A DNA stretch of 64,000 bases from Bradyrhizobium sp. PSBB068 (GCA_016839165.1 CP069300.1:5394001-5458000); one strand, 5' to 3'. Shown: positions 23,712 through 33,292, counted from the stretch's first letter. Numbers and translations: made by a program. Notes: generated by a model from the sequence alone, not told the origin.

Positions 23712-25179
23712 CTAGGGCATGCACACATCTAGTTGGGTGGGGATTCCCGAATCGGTATTTCGTGTGATTCATATTGCGGCACTTCGGCTTTGGCGGAGGT
23801 GTCGACATGCTGGCGCAAATTGACTGGTCATTAGGTCGGTTCGGGGATCTCCGCCTCGATAAAGGGGGGCGGCGCTCGTCGAATGCATGGTCGCGGGCAA
23901 GGATGTCTGCCTGCGACGGCTGGCAGGAGGCATGCGTGCCCGGGAGGTGCGCTTCAACCGCTTTCTCGGCAATGCCAAGGTGACGACGACGCGGATAATC
24001 GAAAGCTGGAGCGATGGTACGGTAATGGCGGCCGAAGGCCGCCATGTGCTGGCGATCCAGGATACCAGCGAGATCAATTTTGCCACCAAGGCACAAAACC
24101 GGCGTGGCTTGGGCGAGATCGGTCATGGCAACACCCGCGGGGTGTTGCTGCACCCGATGCTGGCCGCAGACGCGGAAAGCGGCTGCTGCCTTGGCCTGTT
24201 GCACGGCGAGATCTGGACCCGCCAGGGCCGCCGCACCGTCTCGCACGACAATCGCGATCTGAAGGACAAAGAATCGCAACGCTGGATCGCGACCGCTCTG
24301 GCAGCCAAGCCGCTGTTGGCGAAGGCTGCGATGGTGACCATGCTGGGCGACCGCGAGAGCGACATCTTCGCGCTCTACGCCTGCGCCGCAGAACACCAGT
24401 TCCACGTCATTGCCCGGAGCATGCATGATCGCAAGCTGGCGGATGGCTGTGGCCTGTATGCGGCCAGCGAGGCCATGACCAGCATCGAACAACGGACCAT
24501 CGTATTGCCTGCGCGAGCACAACGGCCTGAGCGGGCTGCGCTTCTCGATCTGCGCTTCGGCGCCGTCGAACTGGCCCGACCGCAAACCAAGTTCCTGCGC
24601 CATCTGCCGAAAAGCCTACCCTTGATCCTGGTCGATGTGCGCGAGATCGAGCCGCAGGCCGGGATCGAGCCGCTGCACTGGCGGCTGCTCACCACGCATC
24701 CGGTGACGAATGCAGAAGAGGCCTGGCGCATTATCGAATGGTACAAGCGGCGGTGGCTGATCGAGCAGTTCTTCCGCATCTTGAAGACACAAGGCCTCAA
24801 GCTCGAAGACAGTCAGATCGGGACCGCCGAGCGGCTTCTCAAGCTGGTCGCGATCGCGGCCAAGGCGGCAGTCATCTCCCTTCAGCTTGTGCAGGCGCGC
24901 GATGGTCGCGACAACCAGTCTGTCCGAATTGCCTTCAATGCTGGGGAAGTCGCTACACTTGCCGCCCTCAATCGCAACCTCGAAGCCCAAAGCAAGCGGC
25001 TGAGAAACCCGCACCCGCCTGACAGCCTCGCTTGGGCCGCCTGGATTATCGGCCGGCTCGGCGGCTGGGACGGCTATCCATCGTCCAAACCGCCGGGCCC
25101 CATCACTATGAAACACGGCCTGCAATACTTCCACGCCGCAGCCGCTGGATGGTCCCTCAGAGATCTGTGCATGCCCTAG
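23712..25179 (+). mobile_element. IS4-family insertion sequence, 1468 bp
   Basis: Terminal inverted repeats are CTAGGGCATGCACACATCT on the left (23712-23730) and, read inward, CTAGGGCATGCACAGATCT on the right (25161-25179): 18 of 19 match. Both ends are flanked by the identical 10-base direct repeat TGCGAACGCA (23702-23711 and 25180-25189). One transposase gene fills the element and its stop codon lies inside the right repeat. The target-duplication length and the DDE transposase fit the IS4 family. Confidence 0.92.
23807..25179 (+). CDS. IS4-family DDE transposase, frame interrupted at a G6 tract
   Basis: Translation most likely starts at ATG 23807 (GGAGG 7 bases upstream) as MLAQIDWSLGRFGDLRLDKGG. 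At AAAGGGGGGC (23861-23870) the frame must shift by -1 to continue as AALVECMVAGKDVCLRRLAG; an internal ATG (23887) would otherwise give a 430-residue product lacking the N terminus. Catalytic features: Asp in AIQDTSEINFA, Asp in MLGDRESDIFA, and the IS4 signature Y-x2-R-x3-E-x6-K, seen as YKRRWLIEQFFRILK. The homopolymer could be a programmed slip, a mutation, or a sequencing error. The rest of the protein is intact and the element ends are near-perfect, so it inserted recently. Confidence 0.85.
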
Positions 25180-25293
25180 TGCGAACGCAGGGACCCATAA
25201 CCACCGATGCAGATCGTCGAGCTACGCTGGAACGACGAGTCCCATTCATAACAACAGCCGCGGCGTATGGGTCCCTGCTTTCGCAGGGACGAC
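25180..25293. repeat. Right half of interrupted REP plus a second, inverted REP copy
   Basis: TGCGAACGCAGGGACCCATA at 25180-25199 is the right half of the palindrome split by the IS. About 70 bases on, 25266-25293 holds the same motif inverted (TATGGGTCCCTGC, then TTTCGCAGGGACGAC). The pair forms a bipartite REP-like unit between korB and the convergent binding-protein gene. Confidence 0.85.
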
Positions 25294-25310
25294 GGCGGAG
25301 CTATTGACGG

Positions 25311-26501
25311 CTACTTGTCGCTCAGCACATCGCCGAACAGCGCCCAGGACTTGCCGTCGAACCGCGCCATCTGGATCTGGCGGATCGGCGTCACGTTGTC
25401 GGACTCGGTCTGCACCTTGATGCCCGGCAGCAGCATCGGCAATTCGAGCGGCTTCAGATTGGTCGCCTGTTTGATGATGTTGTCGCGGCTGTAGTCGCCG
25501 TTGCAGTTCTTCAGCACCGCCGTCATGACCTGCGCGACCGTGTAGCCCTGCACATTGAACAGATCGCCCGGGCTCGCATTGGGCTGATACTTCTTCATCC
25601 AGGCCGAGAACTCCTGCTGCCCGGCGTCGTCGGCCCAGCGCGGATCGGTCGGGTCCTTCAGGTAGAGCCCGGTCACGACACCGATGACGTTCTCGAGCCC
25701 GGCCGGCTCGAGCACCGCGGAGACCGAGTTGGAGACTGTCGGCAGGATGGTCAGCGGCTTCCAGCCCATGCTCGCCGCCTTGCGCAGCGCTTGCGCGGCG
25801 AATTTCGGCGTCGCCTCGGCGAAGAACACATCCGCGCCGGACTCGCGCATCGTCACCATCTGGGAATCGATGGTCGGATCGGTGGTGAGGTATGTGGTCT
25901 CGGCGACGATCTGGCCGACGTGCTCGCCGAGCCCGTCCTTGAAGCCCCTGAGATAGTCTTTACCGGCGTCTTCGTTCGGCGTGATGACGGCGATCTTGGC
26001 GTCCGGCTTGGTCTTCAGGATGTACTTTGCATAGAGCCGGCCTTCGAGCTCGTAGGTCGGATTGAAGCCGACCGTCCACGGGAACTGCTTCGGATCGTTC
26101 CAGCGCGTCGCGCCCGACGACACGAACAGCTGGGGGACCTTCTTGATGTTGAGATACTTCTGCACCGAGATGTTCGGCGCGGTGCCGACCGCGCTGAAGA
26201 TCGCGAGCACCTCGTCCTGCTCGACCAGCTTGCGGGTCTGCTCGACCGTCTTCGACGGCGAATAGCCGTCGTCGAGGCTCTCGAACTCGATCTTGCGGCC
26301 GTTGATGCCGCCCTGATCGTTGAGCATCTGGAAGTAGGCGGCCTCGGCGCGCGCGATGGTGCCGTAGGCCGACGCAGGGCCGCTATAGGGCGCGGTATTT
26401 CCAATCTTGATCGCGGAATCGGCCGCAATGGATGACGAGATCGACGCAGCCATGAGCGCGGTGACGGCGAGAAGACCCGCCAGGCGGGAGCGAGTTGACA
26501 A
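25311..26501 (-). CDS. Branched-chain amino acid-type ABC transporter substrate-binding protein
   Basis: 396 residues with a signal peptide (LLAVTALMAASISSSIAAD), followed by a type I periplasmic binding fold of the LivK/Peripla_BP_6 class. Landmarks are IKIGNTAPYSGPASAYG, ARAEAAYFQMLNDQGGINGRKIEF, DDGYSPSKTVEQTRKLVEQDEVLAIFSAVGT and VPQLFVSSGATRWNDP. No permease or ATPase genes adjoin it, so it is an orphan whose ligand is unknown; relatives bind branched-chain amino acids, amides, or aromatic compounds. It is convergent with the korA-korB operon across the REP/IS region. The 250 bases upstream hold no recognised gene. Confidence 0.88.
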   Translation of the reverse strand: MSTRSRLAGLLAVTALMAASISSSIAADSAIKIGNTAPYSGPASAYGTIARAEAAYFQMLNDQGGINGRKIEFESLDDGYSPSKTVEQTRKLVEQDEVLAIFSAVGTAPNISVQKYLNIKKVPQLFVSSGATRWNDPKQFPWTVGFNPTYELEGRLYAKYILKTKPDAKIAVITPNEDAGKDYLRGFKDGLGEHVGQIVAETTYLTTDPTIDSQMVTMRESGADVFFAEATPKFAAQALRKAASMGWKPLTILPTVSNSVSAVLEPAGLENVIGVVTGLYLKDPTDPRWADDAGQQEFSAWMKKYQPNASPGDLFNVQGYTVAQVMTAVLKNCNGDYSRDNIIKQATNLKPLELPMLLPGIKVQTESDNVTPIRQIQMARFDGKSWALFGDVLSDK

Positions 26502-26754
26502 GAGCGTATCCTTTTCTTGGTTTTCTTGACGCGGCGCACCTTATCAATCGCGCCCGCGCAGGCAATCACCAAGACGGCAGCGAAATTTCCGCAAGCCGGC
26601 AATCACGCTCGCGCGCGGAACGTGATGCGCTTCAAATCCGAAAATGTTGCCGGGATGTTCATGATGTGGGCCTTCGATAGAAATGAAGGTCCACCGAGCG
26701 AGACGTGCATTCCACGCCGCGGTCAGCTCGCTTGTCGCTGCATGAGCGCCATGC

Positions 26755-28299
26755 TCAAGCCGCGACCGCCGCTGCGCGCGGGCTGACGACGTATTCCTTC
26801 AGCACCTTGTCGGCACCGTCGACTTCGGTCAGCGCGACGTCGTAGGACCACAGATCAGCGAGATGCTGCAGCACGCGGCGCGTGTCGGTCTCGTTGAGCT
26901 GCGCGCCCTTCACGGTGGTGTGACGCAGCATCAGGCGACGATCGCCGTCGAGGTCGACATCGACGACCTCGATATTGGCGTCGACGAAGCCGACGTCGTA
27001 TTGCCGCGCCAGTTCGCGCCGCACCCGGCGGTAGCCACGCTCGTCATGAATCGCATCGACCTTGATCCCCTGGCTTTCGGCGGGGTCGTCGTGCAGATGG
27101 AACATGCGGAAGCGCCGGATCAGCGCCGGGCTGAGGAACTGGTTGATGAAACTCTCGTCGCGGTAGTTGCTCCAGATCTCGCGCAGCACGCCTTCGACGT
27201 CGCCCTTGCCGGCAATGTCGGGGAACCAGTCGCGATCCTCGTCCTCCGGATTCTTCACGATCCGCTCGATGTCCTGCATCATGGCGAAACCGAGCGCGTA
27301 AGGGTTGAAGCCGGAATAGCGGCGGTCGTCGAACTCGGGCTGGAACACTACGTTGGTGTGCGACTGCAGGAATTCGAGGAAATTTCCGTCGGTGATCCGG
27401 CCCTGCTGATGCAGCCGGCTCATGATGCGGTAATGGACGTAGGTCGCGGTGCCCTCGTTCATCACCTTGGTCTGGCCCTGCGGGTAGAAATACTGCGCGA
27501 TATGACGCACGATGCGAATGAGCTCGCGCTGCCAGGGCGCAAGCCGCGGCGCGGTCTTCTCCAGGAAATAGAGGATGTTCTCCTGCGGCAGACCGAGCAG
27601 CGCGCGGCGGCGCTCGGCAGTCAGCGCAGCCTTGCTCTTGGCCTTGGTGTTCGGCACCGTCCGCCACAGATCGTTGAACACGGCCTCTTCGTGCTGGCGG
27701 CGCTCGCCGGCACGCTTCTCCTCGGCGCGCAGGTCGAGCGTCTTCTTGCCGGGATAGCGGTCGACGCCATGCGACATCAGCGCATGCGCGGCATCCAGCG
27801 TCCGCTCCACCGTCTCGCGGCCGTGGCGGTCCTCGCAGGCGGCGATGTAGCCCTTGGCGAATTCGAGATAGTCGAGGATGCCGTCGGCGTCGGTCCACTG
27901 CTTGAACAGATAGTTGTTCTTGAAGAAGTGATTGTGCCCGAACGCCGCATGCGCGATCACCAGCGTCTGCATCGTCGCGGTGTTCTCCTCCATCAGATAG
28001 GAGATGCACGGCGAGGAATTGATCACGATCTCATAGGCGAGGCCCATCAGGCCCTTGCGATAGGACGCTTCCTGGAATGCGAACTGCTTGCCGAACGACC
28101 AGTGCTTGTAGAACAGCGGCATGCCGACCGAGGAATAGGCGTCGAGCATCTGCTCGGCGGTGATCACCTCGATCTGGTTGGGATAGACGTCGAGCCCGAG
28201 CTCCTTGCGCGCGACCTCCTCGCAGGCGTCGTGAATCCGCTGCAGCGTCTGGAAATCCCAGTCGGCGCCCTCGAACAGCCGTTCGCCGGAAGATCCCAT
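26755..28299 (-). CDS. SpoVR-family protein (YcgB)
   Basis: About 514 residues. ATG 28299 is preferred because AGGAAAGGG lies 8 bases upstream; a TTG one codon earlier directly follows the yeaH stop. Family landmarks are RIHDACEEVARKELGLDVYPNQIEVI, MPLFYKHWSFGKQFAFQE, YEIVINSSPCISYLMEENT, HAAFGHNHFFKNNYLF, and MNEGTATYVHYRI with DGNFLEFLQSHTNVV. Although named after a Bacillus sporulation gene, SpoVR proteins are common in non-spore-formers, where they sit with the yeaG kinase and yeaH and are linked to stationary-phase and stress survival. The molecular function is unknown. Third gene of yeaG-yeaH-spoVR. Confidence 0.93.
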   Translation of the reverse strand: MGSSGERLFEGADWDFQTLQRIHDACEEVARKELGLDVYPNQIEVITAEQMLDAYSSVGMPLFYKHWSFGKQFAFQEASYRKGLMGLAYEIVINSSPCISYLMEENTATMQTLVIAHAAFGHNHFFKNNYLFKQWTDADGILDYLEFAKGYIAACEDRHGRETVERTLDAAHALMSHGVDRYPGKKTLDLRAEEKRAGERRQHEEAVFNDLWRTVPNTKAKSKAALTAERRRALLGLPQENILYFLEKTAPRLAPWQRELIRIVRHIAQYFYPQGQTKVMNEGTATYVHYRIMSRLHQQGRITDGNFLEFLQSHTNVVFQPEFDDRRYSGFNPYALGFAMMQDIERIVKNPEDEDRDWFPDIAGKGDVEGVLREIWSNYRDESFINQFLSPALIRRFRMFHLHDDPAESQGIKVDAIHDERGYRRVRRELARQYDVGFVDANIEVVDVDLDGDRRLMLRHTTVKGAQLNETDTRRVLQHLADLWSYDVALTEVDGADKVLKEYVVSPRAAAVAA

Positions 28300-28302
28300 C
28301 AA

Positions 28303-29574
28303 CTATACCCTTTCCTGGCTGGTGGTACGGCGCTTGAACAGGTCCTGGAACACCGGGAAGATCTCGCCGCGTTCGCTCACCTTGCGCATCGACAACGGCG
28401 CGCCGTCGTTGCGAAGACGCTCATAGAGCGTCCAGAGCGAGGAGTCCGGCATGTCGAAGGTGTAGTTGGCGGCCTCGCCGACCTCGAGATAGGCGAAGAA
28501 CTGGCACACCGGCAGGATCTTGTCGGTCAAGAGATGCCCGGTCAGCCCGCTGTCGGAGGTCATGTTGTCGCCGTCCGAAGCCTGGGCCGCGTAGATGTTC
28601 CAGTCGGCGGGGCGGAAGCGGGTGCGCACGATGTCGTTCATCGCAACCAGCGCGCTCGACACCAGCGTGCCGCCGGACGCCGGTCCATGGAAGAACGTAT
28701 CCTCGTCCACCTCCTCGGCGCGGTCGGTGTGCCGGACGAACACGATCTCGACGTGCTTGTAGCGCCGCTTCAGGAAGACGTAGAGCAGCATGTAGAACCG
28801 CTTCGCGAGATCCTTCATGTGCTCGGACATCGAGCCCGAGACGTCCATCAGGCAGAACATCACGGCCTGCGCCACCGGCTTCGGCACCGTCTCGAAGCGC
28901 CGGTAGCGAATGTCGATCGGATCGATGAACGGGATCCGCTTGGCCTTGGCCTTCAGCGCTTCGAGCAGCGCAAGCAGCTCGCGGCGGCGCGTATCGTCTT
29001 CGCACGCGGCAAGCTCGGCCTCGAGCGCCTCGATCTCGTCCTTGCGCGGCCGGCGCAGCGCCACGCGGCGCGCCAGCGCCCGGCTCACCGTGCGACTGAT
29101 CGAGATGTTGGCGGGCGAGCCCGAGGTCGCATAGCCGGCGCGCTGGATGCCCTCGCTCTCGGTTTCCGCGAGCTTGCGCTTGGCGAGATCGGGCAGCTCG
29201 AGATCGTCGAGGAAGAGGTCGACGAACTCCTCGCGGCTCAGCACGAAGCGGAAGGCGTCTTCGCTGTCGCCCTCGCCGGCGCCGGAGCCCTTGGCGCCGC
29301 TCTGGTTCGGGCGCTGCAGCCAGTCGCCCTCGACGAACTTCTTGTTGCCGGGCAGCACCATGTCACGCGTGCCGCCCTCGCGCCGGAACCGCGGCTCGTC
29401 CATGCCGTCCAGCGGGATGGTCACCTCGCCGCCCTCCAGGACATCCTTGATGTCCCGGTCCTGTGACGACTTCTTGACGGCTCCCTGCACCAGCGCCTTG
29501 GCGCGCCGCAGGAACCGCTGACGGTTCTCCAGGCTCTTGCTACCCGGATTCAACCGCCGATCGACGATGTGCAT
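28303..29574 (-). CDS. yeaH: YeaH/YhbH-family (DUF444) protein
   Basis: About 423 residues; ATG 29574 gives the family N terminus MHIVDRRLNPGSKSLENRQR. A von Willebrand A-like MIDAS motif is visible in FCLMDVSGSMSEHMKDL, with a further conserved segment IYAAQASDGDNMTSDSG. The family accompanies PrkA/YeaG kinases in Enterobacteria and Proteobacteria and is thought to act with the kinase in nitrogen or carbon starvation responses. The gap from yeaG (about 150 bases) contains two hairpins; spoVR begins 3 bases after the stop. Confidence 0.93.
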   Translation of the reverse strand: MHIVDRRLNPGSKSLENRQRFLRRAKALVQGAVKKSSQDRDIKDVLEGGEVTIPLDGMDEPRFRREGGTRDMVLPGNKKFVEGDWLQRPNQSGAKGSGAGEGDSEDAFRFVLSREEFVDLFLDDLELPDLAKRKLAETESEGIQRAGYATSGSPANISISRTVSRALARRVALRRPRKDEIEALEAELAACEDDTRRRELLALLEALKAKAKRIPFIDPIDIRYRRFETVPKPVAQAVMFCLMDVSGSMSEHMKDLAKRFYMLLYVFLKRRYKHVEIVFVRHTDRAEEVDEDTFFHGPASGGTLVSSALVAMNDIVRTRFRPADWNIYAAQASDGDNMTSDSGLTGHLLTDKILPVCQFFAYLEVGEAANYTFDMPDSSLWTLYERLRNDGAPLSMRKVSERGEIFPVFQDLFKRRTTSQERV

Positions 29575-29653
29575 GACCACTTTGCATCTGCCTCGCGCCG
29601 GATGCGATCATCACAGTCGCATCGCATTCTTATTGGACGGAACCGGACGAGAC

Positions 29654-29725
29654 GGAAAGCCGCTGCCGGCTTTCCGGATCGTACACTGGATTCTTGCTCG
29701 AGCATGATCTCTTCGGATCATGCTC
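29654..29725. repeat. Two hairpins in the yeaG-yeaH gap
   Basis: GGAAAGCCG/CGGCTTTCC (29654-29675, 4-base loop) and GAGCATGATC/GATCATGCTC (29700-29725). The second overlaps the yeaG stop and matches the GAGCATGATC palindromes scattered in rhizobial genomes. No T-tract follows, so they look like RNA processing or stability elements rather than full terminators. Confidence 0.7.
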
Positions 29726-31668
29726 TAGCCGGCCTGCTTCACCCGCATGTACCACTCGACGAGCCGGCGGACCTGGCGCTCGGTATAACCGCGCTCCACC
29801 ATCCGCTCGACGAACTCGCCGTGCTTCTTCTCGGTCTCGCCGTCCTTCTTGGAGCCGAACGAGATCACCGGAAGCAGATCCTCGACCTGCGAGAATATCC
29901 GCTTCTCGATCACGTCGCGAACCTTTTCGTAGGAGGTCCAGCTCGGGTTCTTGCCGCCATTGTGCGCCCGCGAACGCAGCGAGAACTTGACGACCTCGTT
30001 GCGGAAGTCCTTCGGGTTGGCGATGCCGGCCGGCTTCTCGATCTTGGTCAGCTCCTGATTCAGAAGCTCGCGGTTCATCAGCTGGCCGGTGTCGGGATCC
30101 TTGAAGTCCTGATCCTCGATCCAGGCGTCGGCGTAGTCGACGTAGCGGTCGAACAGGTTCTGGCCGTAGTCGGCATAGGATTCCAGATAGGCCTTCTGGA
30201 TCTCGTTGCCGATGAACTCGGCATAGCGCGGCGCAAGGTCGGCCTTGATGAATTCGAGATAGCGCTTCTCGGTCTCGTCAGGCAGCTGCTCGCGGCGGAT
30301 CGCCATCTCCAGCACATACATCAGGTGCACCGCGTCGGCGCCGACCTCCGTGGTGTCGTGGTTGAAGGTCGAGGCCAGCACCTTGAAGGCGAAGCGGGTG
30401 GAGACGCCGTCCATGCCCTCGTCGACGCCGGCGGCGTCCTTGTACTCCTGCACGCTGCGCGCCTTCGGATCGGACTCCTTCAGGCTCTCGCCGTCATACA
30501 CCCGCATCTTGCCGAACAGCGTCGAGTTCTCGTGCTTGCGCAGCCGCGACATCACCGAGAAGCGGGCCAGCGTTTCCAGCGTCGCCGGCGCGCAGGGCGC
30601 TGCGGCGAGCTCGGAGCCCTGGATCAGCTTCTCGTAGATCTTCTGCTCCTCGGTGACCCGCAGGCAGTACGGGACCTTGATGACGCAGATGCGGTCGATG
30701 AAGGCCTCGTTGTTCTTGTTGGTCTTGAAGCTCTGCCACTCGGCTTCGTTGGAGTGCGCGAGGATGATGCCGGTGAACGGGATCGCACCGATGTTTTCGG
30801 TGCCGATGTAGTTGCCCTCCTGCGTCGCGGTCAGCAGCGGGTGCAGCATCTTGATCGGCGCCTTGAACATTTCGACGAACTCGAGCACGCCCTGGTTGGC
30901 GCGGTTAAGGCCGCCGGAATAGCTGTAGGCGTCCGGATCGTTCTGGGCGTAGGTCTCGAGCTTGCGGATGTCGACCTTGCCGACCAGCGAGGAGATGTCC
31001 TGGTTGTTCTCGTCGCCGGGCTCGGTCTTGGCGACCGCGATCTGGCGCAGCCGCGAGGGCTGGATGCGCGCGACGCGGAACTGCGAGATGTCGCCGCCGA
31101 AGGCCTCGAGCCGCTTGTAGGCCCAGGGTGACATCAGCCCGCTCAGCCGGCGGCGCGGAATGCCGTACTTCTCCTCGATCATCGGACCGAGCTGCTCGGG
31201 GTCGAACAGCCCGAGCGGGCTCTCGAACACCGGCGACAATTCGTCACCCGCCTTCAGCACGTAGATCGGATGGATTTCCATCAGCGCCTTGATGCGCTCG
31301 GCGAGCGAGGACTTGCCGCCGCCGACCGGTCCGAGCAGATAGAGGATCTGCTTGCGCTCTTCGAGGCCCTGCGCGGCGTGGCGGAAGAAGCCGACGAGGC
31401 GCTCGATCGTGTCCTCCATGCCGTAGAAGCCGGCGAAGGCCGGATACGACCGGATCGTACGGTTCAAAAAGATACGGCCAAGGCGTGGGTCCTTGGCCGT
31501 GTCGATCATCTGGGGCTCACCGATTGCCGCTAATAACCGCTCGGCCGCATTGGCGTATCGCATCGGATCACTTCGACACGACTCCAGATACTCGGCCATC
31601 GACATGTCGGTCTGGCTTCGCGCTTCAAACGACCTTGCGAAGGCGTTGAACAAAGAATCGTTGTACAT
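29725..31668 (-). CDS. yeaG: PrkA-family serine protein kinase YeaG
   Basis: About 647 residues from ATG 31668 (GGAGATAGGG just upstream). An AAA-type N-terminal domain has Walker A LLGPVGGGKSSLAERI near residue 115. A PrkA C-terminal kinase-like domain includes RLSGLMSPWAYKRLEAFGGD, GALN-like GGLNRANQGVLEFVEMFKAPI and LLTATQEGNYIGTENIGAIPF. In E. coli YeaG and YeaH are induced on nitrogen starvation and in stationary phase. It heads the operon with yeaH and spoVR. No clear EcfG-type site was found within the ~150 bases before the start. Confidence 0.94.
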   Translation of the reverse strand: MYNDSLFNAFARSFEARSQTDMSMAEYLESCRSDPMRYANAAERLLAAIGEPQMIDTAKDPRLGRIFLNRTIRSYPAFAGFYGMEDTIERLVGFFRHAAQGLEERKQILYLLGPVGGGKSSLAERIKALMEIHPIYVLKAGDELSPVFESPLGLFDPEQLGPMIEEKYGIPRRRLSGLMSPWAYKRLEAFGGDISQFRVARIQPSRLRQIAVAKTEPGDENNQDISSLVGKVDIRKLETYAQNDPDAYSYSGGLNRANQGVLEFVEMFKAPIKMLHPLLTATQEGNYIGTENIGAIPFTGIILAHSNEAEWQSFKTNKNNEAFIDRICVIKVPYCLRVTEEQKIYEKLIQGSELAAAPCAPATLETLARFSVMSRLRKHENSTLFGKMRVYDGESLKESDPKARSVQEYKDAAGVDEGMDGVSTRFAFKVLASTFNHDTTEVGADAVHLMYVLEMAIRREQLPDETEKRYLEFIKADLAPRYAEFIGNEIQKAYLESYADYGQNLFDRYVDYADAWIEDQDFKDPDTGQLMNRELLNQELTKIEKPAGIANPKDFRNEVVKFSLRSRAHNGGKNPSWTSYEKVRDVIEKRIFSQVEDLLPVISFGSKKDGETEKKHGEFVERMVERGYTERQVRRLVEWYMRVKQAG

Positions 31669-32189
31669 GATCCCTATCTCCACGATATGTATCGCCGCAC
31701 GACTGACACGAGTCGTAACCAGAGCGTCCTAGGATCGAATCAGCGTCGGCACGCTGGGTCCATTGGACACTCGACCGACTCACTTCGGCAATGCACGGCG
31801 CATGCAGCCTCTGCCTTATCAACAGGCAGGAAGCTTAATGGTTCATCAATATCCCCTGTTGGTGGCCTGTTTTTGGCGGTTGTAGCCCCTTCGCCACATC
31901 CGTGGTTTACCGGGGCTAGAGCCTCCAACAGCGCCTCCGAAGCGGACATCCGAGCGGGGCAACTTCCCCGTCCGAAGATGAACGTTGGGCTTCCCTGAAG
32001 AGGTGTGATTGTCCAGCCTTGGCGTCAAGATGGGCACTTCACGGGGCCGCATAAACAAAGGTTTATGTGCCGTTGAACGTGCCTCCTTGTCGCCGCGACT
32101 AAGGCAACGAGCCCGCGCAGTTCCGCGCGGCACCATTGCCGCGCTGTAAAGATGACACCTTGGAGGCGCGGGCTATTCCCGAGGCGGCC
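31669..32189. other. Long intergenic region between divergent genes
   Basis: About 520 bases between yeaG (minus) and the small exported protein at 32190 (plus). It must hold promoters for both. Short hairpins are visible, for example CCGCGC/GCGCGG at 32113-32130. No RNA gene or convincing small protein is recognised. Confidence 0.4.
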
Positions 32190-32807
32190 ATGAAGCAGAC
32201 GCTCCTCGTTGTCGCACTTGCCGTCGCAGCCGGTGCCGGCGCCACGTCGGCCGTCCAGGCGCAGGAAGAGGTCGACAAGGCCACCGCAGCCGCCTTCGAC
32301 AACAGAATGTTTGCAGGCCCGCTAGGGGCGAAAGCCTATGCCTGCTTTGTGCGTCGCTACGATGCAAATCATCTGGCGCAGCATCCGAAGCAGAAGGTCA
32401 GCGCCATGAAGCTGCTGGTCTCGGCGGAAGACGCACCGGAGGACAAGACCACCAACTACTCGTTCCGCCTCGGCGTCGCCTACCGCCACCGCTCGGGCAA
32501 TTTCGACTCCAGCGGCTATTGCCACCACGCGCTCGCGACCGAATCCGGACACGAAATCCGCTTCGAATGCAGCGTCGATTGTGAAGGCGGCGGCATCAGC
32601 GTGGCGCTGTCGAAGGACGATAAATCCGCGATCGCGCGCCTCGCCAGCATCAGGATGTGGAATCGCAACAAGCCCGACGATGACGCGAGCGAAGAGCTGC
32701 TCGCCGGCGCCGACGACAGGATCTTTCGGATCGATCGCGCGGACTTGCGCGAATGCGCCGAACTTGTGACTGACCGCAAGGAACTCGCTGCGCTCCGCCA
32801 CAAGTGA
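32190..32807 (+). CDS. Small exported protein of unknown function
   Basis: 205 residues from ATG 32190, with GAGG 5 bases upstream; an earlier in-frame start lacks a signal sequence. Signal peptide LLVVALAVAAGAGATSAVQAQE with cleavage after Ala-Gln-Ala or close by. The mature part has four Cys (AYACFVRRY, SGYCHH, ECSVDCEGG) plus one near the end (LRECAEL), suggesting disulfides. It is otherwise hydrophilic, without a domain I can name. The next gene starts about 40 bases later on the same strand and may be cotranscribed. Confidence 0.75.
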   Translation: MKQTLLVVALAVAAGAGATSAVQAQEEVDKATAAAFDNRMFAGPLGAKAYACFVRRYDANHLAQHPKQKVSAMKLLVSAEDAPEDKTTNYSFRLGVAYRHRSGNFDSSGYCHHALATESGHEIRFECSVDCEGGGISVALSKDDKSAIARLASIRMWNRNKPDDDASEELLAGADDRIFRIDRADLRECAELVTDRKELAALRHK

Positions 32808-32845
32808 TAGGATTGCTCGTCAACAACAATTGCGCGAGGGACGCC

Positions 32846-33292
32846 ATGCACCGACGCAGCATCCTGTGGGGCACGCTCTCGGCAATCGGCGCCGCTTTCG
32901 CCGCGTCACGCGCCAACGCCACGGCCGAAGCGCCGCAGCAGAAGCTGAAGGTGGCCTATCACCTCGACGACCTCGACAAGGTCGGTTTCGTGATCGGCAA
33001 CATCCAGAACCATCTCGACGGCGTCGGCGGCCCCGGCAATGTCACGATCGCGCTGGTGGTGCACGGCCAGGCGCTGAAGGCGTTTCATTCGGCAGCGGCC
33101 AATCCCGACCTGTCAAAGCATGTCGGGCAGTTCACCAGGGACGGGATCGAGCTTGCCGCCTGCGGCAACACCATGAAATCGCAGAACATCGGCCTGAAGG
33201 ACCTGCTGCCCGGCTTCGTCGCCGCCGAGCGCGGCGGCGTCGTTCGGCTCGCCGAGCTGCAATCCCAGGGTTACCTCTACCTGCGGCCCTGA
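32846..33292 (+). CDS. Exported DsrE-fold protein
   Basis: 148 residues from ATG 32846 (GAGGGA upstream). An N-terminal export signal with paired Arg (HRRSILWGTLSAIGAAFAASRANA) may use Tat. The mature domain resembles DsrE/DsrF-like proteins: KVAYHLDDLDKVGFVIGNIQNHLDG, VTIALVVHGQALKAF, and GIELAACGNTMKSQNIG with a single Cys at the position where sulfur-relay members carry theirs. Cytoplasmic DsrE proteins move persulfide sulfur; exported single-domain versions are common but of unknown function. Link to the upstream gene is by position only. Confidence 0.8.
   Translation: MHRRSILWGTLSAIGAAFAASRANATAEAPQQKLKVAYHLDDLDKVGFVIGNIQNHLDGVGGPGNVTIALVVHGQALKAFHSAAANPDLSKHVGQFTRDGIELAACGNTMKSQNIGLKDLLPGFVAAERGGVVRLAELQSQGYLYLRP

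Noticed and set aside
26863..29466. An 867-codon open frame on the plus strand
   Set aside because: Antisense shadow of spoVR and yeaH, with no recognisable motif.
32113..32130. Hairpin CCGCGC/GCGCGG as a terminator or riboswitch
   Set aside because: No T-tract follows and no known riboswitch consensus is visible.
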